Assembly (NCBI GenBank): GCA_026120035.1
Contig: JALRME010000001.1
Coordinates: forward strand, 3,113,909 to 3,177,908
Direction of reading: 5' to 3'
Source of the DNA: Coleophoma eucalyptorum
Taxonomy: Eukaryota; Ascomycota; Leotiomycetes; Helotiales; Dermateaceae
DNA: 64,000 bases
Positions 55,453 through 64,000 of the stretch are shown in pieces. Under the pieces are notes generated by a model. The model worked only from the letters and a program-made list of their open reading frames with translations. It did not search any database and was not told the origin of the DNA. Positions within the stretch are counted from its first letter, which is position 1; every line of letters starts with the position of its first letter. The translations under genes were made by a program, and so were the position numbers.

Positions 55453-57274
55453 ATGGAAGCTTCATCACCATTAGCAGCCATGCAGGCACCCTCTTTTATG
55501 CCTAGCTGGGGTCGAAACGACATGTACACTTCACACCCTCACTCTCTAGGAGGAAACACTGTCTTCGGACCAGGAGCTTTCAACTTCAGAGATCTGAGCA
55601 TGAGGCGGTCTAGCAATGACTACTTCAATATGAAGCCCGTACGAGGGTCGTCCCCCACTGCCAGTTTGGCCGCAGACCTGTCCCAGAACTTTCACATCGA
55701 TATGAGGTTGGTCTCGTGCAATTGAATAGTCTACCGTCTGCTAACCTCTGCAGCCCGCAATTGCCGACTCCACGACGATCGCTCTTCACATCGAATCTCT
55801 TTGGACAATTTGAAGTTGGTCGAGGTAAGGATACCCGAATTACCTGTATAAAGGGCCGGAGTTGACAAGCTACAGACTGTGTTACGACACCACCTCTTCC
55901 CTCGTCATCACCTGGTCCTTTGAATGAGATGATGGACATCTCGCCCCTTCCTCACAAGCAACCGTACTTCTCGTCCCAGATCGAGATCGAGTCCCCGACT
56001 CCAGGAACTACACCTAATGAAGAGGACCCGGTCCTATCCTCGCCTCCAGGAGGTTCTCTCCTAGAGGCACCCAGACCTTCACATGGCGTTGAGTAAGTGG
56101 CATGCATATGCCAACTCGTTCTTGCAATTAATGGTGCCTTAGTCGTCGGAAAACAGTAATGCTCAGACCTTCGCTTATGCGTACCAAGGGCTATTCGACG
56201 AACTCGATGCCACGCAACCCTGAAAGCCAATTGCCTCCGTTCCGTTTTGGTGCTGGAGCAAGCAAGCTTTCAACCTCGACATCAATGACCTTGGGTGAGT
56301 GCTTCATGGAGTCCCCTCCACAAGAGAGAAGACCACAGTCTGCCAACAGCCCATCTGTATCGATCATGGGTCCTCCTCGATCGAAACATAGCTTTGGCAG
56401 TATGAATGGGAACACAAGGATCAATGGCTCACCGATTGGACACTCGAGAAGACCATCAAACCCAATGCTGCGGCCGAGGAAGCAGTTCAGACGATCATTG
56501 AGCATGTTCGAGAGCCCTGGGGATATTGTCCAGGAGAAGAAAGAATCTTCACCTAGCTGCCTCCAATCCGTGATGGACATTGATGAGCTGCACCAACCTG
56601 TGCTGCCTCATTTCTTCGAGGAGGGACAGCCAGATTGCATTCCAAGAATCAAGAAAGATACCCTTTTGGAAGTTCTTGATGGCAAGTTCGATGAGCAGTT
56701 TGATCAACGCATGATTATTGACTGTCGATTCGAGTACGAGTTCGAAGGAGGTCACATCGATGGAGCAGTCAACTACAATGACAAGGAGCTTCTAACAACC
56801 CAACTTTTCCAGACCAGTCTTCCAGGCAAGACCTTATTAATCTTCCACTGCGAGTACTCCGCTCACCGTGCACCCATCATGGCCCGATATGTTCGCAAGC
56901 AAGATCGTGCTACTAACGCAGAATGCTATCCCAAGCTGACTTACCCTGAGGTCTACATCCTTGATGGTGGATACAGCTCCTTCTTTCAACAACATCGTGA
57001 AAGATGCTTCCCCCAAGACTATGTTGAGATGGACGCCAAGGAACATGCATATACATGTGAGCGAGAAATGGGAAGACTCCGCCAGAATCGAACCAAACTT
57101 AGCCGGGCCCAGACCTTTGCTTTTGGCCAAGGACAGATGGATGATAGCCCTACCGCGCCGAACCGATCAAGAAATAATAATAACGGTGGCGATATGTTAA
57201 TGATGGGCACAAATGCCACTTCGCCCATGTCATTATACGACAGAGGCCATGCGCGACGTCAAGTTTCATACTAA
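55453..57274 (+). CDS. cdc25: M-phase inducer phosphatase (Cdc25/NimT-type)
   Basis: There are four exons, 55453-55706, 55754-55824, 55876-56092 and 56143-57274, giving 557 aa. The catalytic domain is rhodanese-like: IIDCRFEYEFEGGHIDGA (acidic Asp-Cys-Arg block), then the P-loop IFHCEYSAHRAP with nucleophile Cys417 and Arg423, and ILDGGYSSFF. It removes inhibitory phosphates from Cdk1 Thr/Tyr to trigger mitosis. The first 300 residues are low-complexity, Ser/Pro-rich, with many S/T-P sites (for example PTPRRSLF, ESPTPG, SPSVS) that could serve as CDK or checkpoint kinase sites. Length and motif order fit ascomycete NimT-type proteins. Followed by SLD5 on the same strand. Confidence 0.95.
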
Positions 57275-58616
57275 TTCCCTTGCATCTGGCATGGCGTTCG
57301 GCATCTGTTGGAGTTTTCTGGATCTTCTTGGTTCGACCCTGTCCGTAATCGACCGGTCTATCATCATTCAACCTAGTCTCTAGGTTGCCTTAAAATTTTT
57401 TTCTCTCGCGCCTGCTGCCTCTTAGCGAGCGTTTGCTCCTGCGTCTCCCTCATCTTCGAAAGATCGATAGCTCGCGGGCACTTCTCCTTTATACTTTATT
57501 TTTGCTTTGCTCTGGCGTACTGGCGTGCATATACATCTTGCATTGGGTTAGTTTTGAGTTAGCGCTCTCATCGGGATCTCATATGGTCTCTTGCTTCTTG
57601 GATTCAGGAATTCGGAAGGGACATTCGTTATTTTGGGTTTCACCCACATCGGCACCATAAATACCTACACACCACAACGATCTCAGTTTGAGATACGATC
57701 GCATCATTTTCTTTACACGCGCGAGCCTTGTCATCGGCTCAAGGTCTTTCCTCAAGCTCTCCGTCACTCGAGCTATACACCACATACTTGTTACATGAGC
57801 CCTACCGGCTCATCAGAGGGTACCTTCGATTCAGTACCCGGCTTCCTTATTCTCTTCTACGATTCAATCTTGGATTGATTCGACTTTCCACTATCCGATC
57901 TTAATTCACTTTTTTGACTTCGGAAACCATTACTCTTGATTGCATTGTCTTATTTTGCCTTGCATTAATCATCCGCGGTTTCTCTACGGTGATGTGTTAT
58001 CACCCTAATTCTCAGACGAGTAGGATTTGCTAGAAGATTGCATTCCTGTTCCAGGGTCTGGGTTGGAAGAGTTCTAGATTGTGACGGGGGAAGAGGAGAG
58101 AAATACTCATCTGGAAACACAGATGAAAAGAGTAGTTGCTACATGAAGAGAATCAGGGCTTGGAAGTATTTGTCTGAGTGGAGTGAGGAGTAAAGTACAG
58201 GGCACAGTAAACATGGATGGCTACAGGCTGTCGAAAACATGGCTGTATGCTACTGACTTGTTAATTACATAAAAAAGACCAAAAAAATTCAAGACCTCAT
58301 TAAAAGATGTTTTCTGATTGGTGATTTCATGGAGTTCTTAACCTGGCGCCTTGCCGATCGCATTGGCTTGTGATATAGCGGGGTTCAGCCTTATGAGCTT
58401 CTGGGAGGAAGGTGAAGCGAGGGAAGCGGGCCATCCACGCGAGCTTGAACTTGACGCGCTTTTTCGTTCCGCTTCACGTCTTCCCTCGACACGCGCCATG
58501 CGACTTGAGACTCTTACCACAACTCACGAACGACCAAATTCACCAGGACGGCACTTCTAGTCGACGTCGACTCACCCCACCCCCTGATTCATACTACCAC
58601 ATGCACACCATCCACC
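57275..58616. other. cdc25 3' region and SLD5 promoter
   Basis: No gene is recognised; there are T-rich runs after the stop. Frames near 58351-58560 overlap and lack motifs. Confidence 0.6.
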
Positions 58617-59318
58617 ATGGACATCTCTGACATCCTCGATTCTGTTACGTCGAGCTCCAACCCCGCCGATCCCTTCTCCCCCTCATCCACTTCAACCCAA
58701 TCCGGTCAAGCACTTCTCCAATCTCTAACCCGCGCCTACATCAACGAGCGTTCCTCGCCTTCACTCCTCCCATGGCCTGCGAAAAACCTAATCCCGCACA
58801 TCTCCGCTCTCATCAAGTCTCAGATCGACGCCGTCGAGCTCCTCACGGGGGACATGGACCCGCGTTCCAACTTCGCCCTCATCATCATCCAGACGGAACT
58901 CGAACGGTGGAAATTCTTGCTCCGAGGGCTGTTGAGAGCGAGACTGAGCAAGATTGATCGGTTTGCTAGCTTTTATCTGAGTGAGGGTGAGGCTGAGGAG
59001 GGGAGAATGAGCGAGGATGAGAGAGCGTATGCCATGCGGCATCAGGCGCTGTTGAAGGCACACTTCGATGCGAGTTTCTTGGGCGCATTCCCTGCGAATC
59101 TGAGGGGGTTGAGTGATACGGCTGGTGGGATTAGTATGATTGAGGGGCCGGATACTGAGAAGGGGGTTTTTGCGAGGGCGATAAAGGACGAAGTTGTGTT
59201 CGAGGCGAGAGGGAGGGAGAGTGATGGTTTGGTGGAGATGAGGAAGGGGGAGGTTGTTGTGGCAAGGTGGAAGGATGTAGAGGATGGAGTAGGGAAGGGA
59301 GAGTTAGAGTTGGTTTGA
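58617..59318 (+). CDS. sld5: DNA replication complex GINS subunit Sld5
   Basis: This is a single exon of 233 aa. The helical A-domain shows SLTRAYINERSSPSLLPWP, ALIKSQIDAVELLTG and TELERWKFLLRGLLRARLSKID, the arrangement characteristic of Sld5 (L-P-W region, then ERxKFLLRxYLRxRLxKIE-type block). The small C-terminal B-domain follows from about residue 175 (VFARAIKDEVVFE to the GELELV end). Sld5 is one of four GINS proteins that, with Cdc45 and Mcm2-7, form the replicative helicase (CMG). Length matches the family. The same-strand arrangement after cdc25 is probably chance; a separate promoter of about 1.3 kb lies between. Confidence 0.93.
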   Translation: MDISDILDSVTSSSNPADPFSPSSTSTQSGQALLQSLTRAYINERSSPSLLPWPAKNLIPHISALIKSQIDAVELLTGDMDPRSNFALIIIQTELERWKFLLRGLLRARLSKIDRFASFYLSEGEAEEGRMSEDERAYAMRHQALLKAHFDASFLGAFPANLRGLSDTAGGISMIEGPDTEKGVFARAIKDEVVFEARGRESDGLVEMRKGEVVVARWKDVEDGVGKGELELV

Positions 59319-61721
59319 GCGCCGTGGCCAGTTGTGGTGTGGATTCTACGTTTGGTTATGGTATGGCGTCACTGGCGTTGCTGGTATTTAAAATAAGGAT
59401 TGAGGACCTGACTGCAAGAAATGACTGGATGAATGAATGCCTTCACGGCTAGGCGTTTGTAGGTATTTTTGGGGCTTTTCACAAGATACCTTAGGTATAC
59501 CTTTTATATACCTCGTTTCCCCAAGAAATCTCACATCTAATCGTTGACCATAAAGCACGATATCAAACAAATCGGCAACCCCTTCTTTCAAGCACCTTTT
59601 CTACCTATAACTTCTAGGACCTCTAATTTCATGCCTCCACGGTCGCGTCAGCTACCGACATGCAATCGCGAATGAAGTCCCTACGCCTCTTCGCTTGTCA
59701 TGGCGGGAGACTTGCGAAGATTGATCGAAAGCTGAAGCGTATAGAAGAAGAGGATCCTCATTGGAGAACGAAATTTAGATTCCGAGGCTGGCCGCTTTGA
59801 TTAAAATCCTGGTTCGCTCTCTAATACAGGCTCTCTGCTCATGAACTAGTATGGTTTTTGAGACTACGGACGGTAACAATCGCTCAGGGAAACGTCAAAG
59901 CTGCCTTTTAAAGATTCAAACCTGTAGAAGACACCACGGTAGAAACTACTAAGTAGCTCAATCCTGAATTGGATTGCTTTTCAAATACGGGGTTCATTGA
60001 GGTAGGTTGGTGTCACGTACTTTCTCCCTAGCGTCTCATGTGTAGTTCAATATACCCCAGGAAGTGCTACGACTTTGACGAAAGACTAGTAAAATTCATG
60101 CAAGAACAATCCAATTCAGGCTAGATTCTCCAAATAACTGATAAGAAAGTATTCTTGATTGACCTCAGCGGAGGCTCAAAGCAAATAGAATGTAAATCAA
60201 TTCATGAGCTTGGCCGCTTGACGTAGAAATTGCTCCACGGATTTAGCTGCCTTAACTAGGCACGTAACTTAGCTACAAAAGTATCGGAGACTTGTATTGG
60301 TATCTAGTACTATCCTTATAACGACTGCATACATGCAGTTGTAGTAGCTTTCTCTGGTAAACCCCTTCCTTGCACTGACGATTCTTTGATAAGTAGGTTT
60401 GTGTGAGAGCAAGCAACGTCACAAGGGCAGCGGAGATACAAAGTCAAGATGTTCGAAGGCGCGAACAACTCATCAGAGTGCCTGGTCTAAAGAGATTACA
60501 CTTTATGCCTCCCAATTCTGATTCGACTACTAAGACGATCTCAAACCTTGTGCGCCGAACCAGTGGATGTGACAACTCTTAGACCGCCGCCGTCTACATA
60601 TGACAAGCACGGAAGCTAGGTGAAAAGCCCAAGCGTTCGCCACTTTGATCCCCAGAAATTGTTGGACAGCGATACTGTGGCTTCAATTAATGCTCTGAAT
60701 CGAATGGTCCATGTATCGTGACATCAATATACGTATCTTGGGTCGGCGTTCTGGCGGCCCTTAGCGAGCGCTTACCTTGCCAGCACCAGCTCTCTCGCCT
60801 CGTGTTTCCCCTCGTTATCCCTCCCAGCATCATTCATCAATACCAATACTGCAAACAACGTTACAGTCCCAGAAACATTAAAGATTTGCAACATCGATGT
60901 TGTTCTGAGAAAGCCTTTCCCGGGCGAAATGAGCCATGCTCACAAGGATCAGTGACCTCGTCGCGAAAAGATACTCGAGCGTGCAGCTGCCATCCGAGTT
61001 CTACGACGCTGATGCAGCAGGGTTTGACGTTTCGGAACACAAGACGAGACGACACCCGTCTCAAGCAGCGTGCCTCCCGCCACCTCTACGGGATTCTGAT
61101 TCGACGACGAGTATCCGTGAAGTCCGGACTGTTCGTCTGAACCTCTTGATTTCCCTCCATTTTGGGATGACTATGGAGGTGCGTTAAGCTTAAAGGTAAA
61201 TCAGCGATCTTTTCGCGAGCGCCAGCTCTCTCTTCAGACGGCCCATCTGCCACATGGGAAGTTTCATACGTACGGATGGAACGAACTCTTGACTGCTGTA
61301 CACGGCTCGAATCGCTGAATGCGGGATGGCACAGGAGATATGCAAGCGCGTTCTTCTTCATGAACTACTGGACTTGTCTTGCCTTTACTTCTGTGCCTCT
61401 GTCTTCTTGGTATCCTATGGTGAGAACATCTTGAAACAGATCATGAAGAGATGAGATGTTTGGGAGATGCAGAGAGATTGATGTCTCCTTGTGGCGCGAC
61501 GACTGTGCGTTTCTGAACGAGGTAGTATATCATCACGCTCTTTTCTCATCTTTGTCTCTTTCCACGCCTTCATCAGGATCTATCCTTTCTCTCATTTGCC
61601 TGCCTTCCTGTCGCAACCTTCCTTTCTACCATACACTCCTTTATATTTCTGGGCAGGAACCTCATTCATTATTTGTTCTGATTTTATATTTTAAACTACA
61701 TCCCTTGATTTTTGAGACATC
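59319..61721. other. Intergenic region with no supported gene
   Basis: Frames at 60718-61140, 60936-61187 and 61086-61361 overlap each other and lack motifs. I see no tRNA or repeat. Confidence 0.5.
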
Positions 61722-63248
61722 ATGCTATCTTCAACTACTTTATCGGCGTTCTTGCTTTCAGTATCAGCGCTCACCACAGCTCTACCCGGCTTAGGGCTTG
61801 AGGCCCGGACGGTCACGGCATTGAACACAGCGGCCTTCCAAGAAGCACAACAAAGAGATGACACTGCAACCAGAGCATTCTCGTCCACAACGATAAAGGT
61901 AAACTACTTAATAACATACTGTCCATGTTTAAGCATGCATTCTCTTCTTAAAAGCTCCTAACACTCTCCCACAGACTTCAACAGGCCAATGCCTCGCGGT
62001 CGATGAACTTTCTGGAGATTTCCGTGCAAACTTGACACCAGTTCAAGTTAAGGATTGTGACGGAAGTACAGGGCAGGCTTGGGATATCATCACTAAGGGA
62101 AAACATGACGATCAAGCCGGAACAATGCTTGTAGTCAATACCCTTGTAAGTAACCATTTCACAGCTAGGGGTCTCAGCTGACATGGTACCATTAGACTCA
62201 AGCATGCATGAACTTTGATCCCCGTCGAGCTGCAGGAAACACGGTGATCATGTTTTCTTGTGGTGGACGAGCTGATGGCGGTATGTGAAACTGTTCTCTC
62301 TTTGTTTCAAAACAACACTGATTTCAACCAGGAGGAGCTGTAACCAACTCCCAACTGTTTAATTTCACCGGAGGCTCTGGGCCACTCTCATTCGCACCGT
62401 TGAATGCAGCTGGGACTTGCTTGACCGTGACTAGCAACAACGTGCTTGATGAGACGACATGCATCACAGGATCAGCTGGTCAAACATTTACTTTTGGAGG
62501 AAGCGTAGCAAATAGCTCGGCCGCCACAACTACAGCTGCAGCCGAAAATACGAGCACGATCGCCGTTGGAGCTGCAGCTACATCGTGCGGCTGCGTTACT
62601 ACAACCATGGTAACAGTGACACGCCAGACAGGCACATCCACTACTGCTATTACACAAGCCGCCTCAACGACCGAAGCGGCCTCAACGACAGCAGCTGCTT
62701 CTACAACAGCAGCCAACGCTGTCTCACGAGCCGGCAGTGTTCTCAATCCCTCCGCCGCAGCAGAAGCCAACCCACGCGACGACACCGCAACGCGGGCCTT
62801 CAGTTCGGTAGCCATCAAATCCTCTTCAGGACAATGCCTCACCATTGACGCTTCCGCTGGAGATTTCCGCGAGAATCTGATCCCCATAACTCTCTCTGCA
62901 TGCACTGGTTCTGCTGGCCAGCAGTTTGACTTCATCACTGCTGGAAAGCATAACAATATCGCAAACAGCACGCTCGTCGTTAGTACCTTGACTCAAGGGT
63001 GTCTCAATTTCGATCCCAGACGTGCTGCGGGTGACACGGTGATTATGTTCTCCTGTGGTGGTCGCGCAGATGGCGGCGGTGCAGTGACGAACTCTCAGCT
63101 GTTCCCATTTGCGGGTACGGAAAAGAGTATTATTCTTGCACCTGAAAACGAGAATGGTGCTACTTGCATGGTACAGAATACTGCAACGGGCAAGTTGGAT
63201 AGTGCGGCTTGCAGTGGTGGTTCTGAGCAGGTGTTCACAATTGGTTGA
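61722..63248 (+). CDS. Secreted protein with two beta-trefoil (ricin-B-type) lectin domains
   Basis: There are four exons, 61722-61898, 61975-62145, 62196-62280 and 62332-63248, giving 449 aa. A signal peptide spans about residues 1-20 (MLSSTTLSAFLLSVSALTTA). Domain 1 (about 46-202) and domain 2 (about 293-449) are close copies: both begin RDDTATRAFSS and share FDPRRAAG, VIMFSCGGRADGG and TNSQLF. GQCL...C...GQ-x-F/W repeats fit a beta-trefoil lectin (CBM13/ricin-B fold). Residues 203-292 are a Thr/Ser/Ala linker, likely O-glycosylated. The role is probably carbohydrate binding at the cell surface or secreted; no catalytic or toxic domain is attached. Domain 1 is interrupted by three introns, domain 2 by none. 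Confidence 0.88.
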
Positions 63249-64000
63249 TGGATCGGATCCCGAAACATGAATGCCATCTGGTAGCGATGGGAAATACTTT
63301 CATGATATGACTGATGAGGTGTATATTACACTTGTATTTCTACTTGTACTTTGGGACTTTTTGATGGTTATTCTTCTTCTAGACTTCTTATACACAAATT
63401 TCATCACACTTTCAACGTAACTGTGAGCTTTTAAAAGCATTATTGCGTATATTTTCTAGTCACTGATATATTTTCTAATATTACCCTTACCACGTGAAGT
63501 TTGTTGAAACATATATGGATCTGCAGCAGAAATCCTGTGGTGATAAGCGGCAGGACTGATGGGAACGAAGATTTCTAATGGGTGATAATATGTATTTTAT
63601 AGTATTCCACAGTTCCTTCTCTAAGAGATGGTAAAGGAACTTCTAAGTACATGGTGTCAGGCTAAGGGTTAGTGTAAAGGCCGGACTGGTGCCATGGGCA
63701 TATTTCGCTTTGGATGAAGGTCCTAGGGCTGGAGAAAAAGTGCTTAAATTAAGCTGAAGTGTGAACTCAAGAGCACAGTCCCAGGAAATGCCAACTAAGA
63801 ATCAGTAACCAAACCCATCTTTCTTGCAACAAGAATAGGTATTGACATATGTTGGTTAAATGCCTTGAGGACTCTAGAAGTCCTGACCGTGTCTAGGGAA
63901 ATATGACTCAATTCACCTCGTTCTTGAGAGATAGAGCTATGAAATTTCCTGCTGGACAGCGGACGCTACAAGGTTCGTTCCTTGCCCCGACTTGAGTCTA
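63249..64000. other. 3' region with no supported gene
   Basis: Nothing coding is recognised up to the window edge. Confidence 0.6.

Overview
The window is nuclear DNA of a filamentous ascomycete (Pezizomycotina; a Leotiomycetes-like fungus is a guess only). The evidence is short 44-83 bp spliceosomal introns with GTRNGT donors and CTAAC/CTGAC-like branch sites, a fungal Cdc25 with the HCEYSAHR loop, a Zn2Cys6 regulator, a fungal NACHT-WD40 (NLR) gene, a Pth11/rhodopsin-type membrane protein and several CAZymes. Most genes have introns, so single-frame ORFs only partly show them. I rebuilt exon models by hand, requiring intact frames, splice signals and family motifs. All models are predictions without transcript support.

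Layout: 1-1830 (-) holds the 3' part of an unrecognised conserved-looking gene with frame problems. 5.2-6.0 kb (-) is a histidine-phosphatase-fold gene, 7.3-8.6 kb (+) an Old Yellow Enzyme, and 8.8-9.07 kb (-) a spliced 55-residue Cys-rich microprotein. 10.2-14.9 kb (-) is a seven-exon alpha/beta-hydrolase-NACHT-WD40 gene broken by two in-frame stops, followed by a fold-back inverted repeat (15.25-15.51 kb). 15.7-16.9 kb (-) GH43 and 19.8-20.75 kb (+) rhamnogalacturonan acetylesterase form a loose pectin side-chain pair, with a possible 59-residue membrane protein between them. 22.7-23.8 kb (+) is a seven-helix protein, 24.3-24.7 kb (-) a small secreted Cys protein, and 25.7-27.0 kb (-) an SDR.

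27.75-30.57 kb is a divergent NmrA-like / bZIP pair with a 360-bp shared promoter. 31.5-33.2 kb (+) DUF2235 hydrolase and 33.4-36.2 kb (-) CorA/Mnr2-type Mg transporter converge. 38.4-44.5 kb is a nitrilase (+), Zn2Cys6 regulator (-) and amidase (-) set, the best candidate for an undescribed functional module: extracellular nitrile attack, intracellular amide hydrolysis and a local regulator.

44.5-55.45 kb is an 11-kb stretch with no convincing gene, rich in simple repeats and a 53-bp tandem repeat. It leads into cdc25 (55.45-57.27 kb), followed by GINS subunit SLD5 (58.6-59.3 kb). 61.7-63.25 kb (+) encodes a secreted protein with two beta-trefoil lectin domains; the second copy lacks all three introns of the first.

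Main points for follow-up are the nitrilase-regulator-amidase set, the doubly interrupted NLR, the intron-less duplicated lectin domain, the NmrA/bZIP pair, a GC-AG intron in the GH43 gene, a 16-bp micro-exon in the acetylesterase, and two microproteins.
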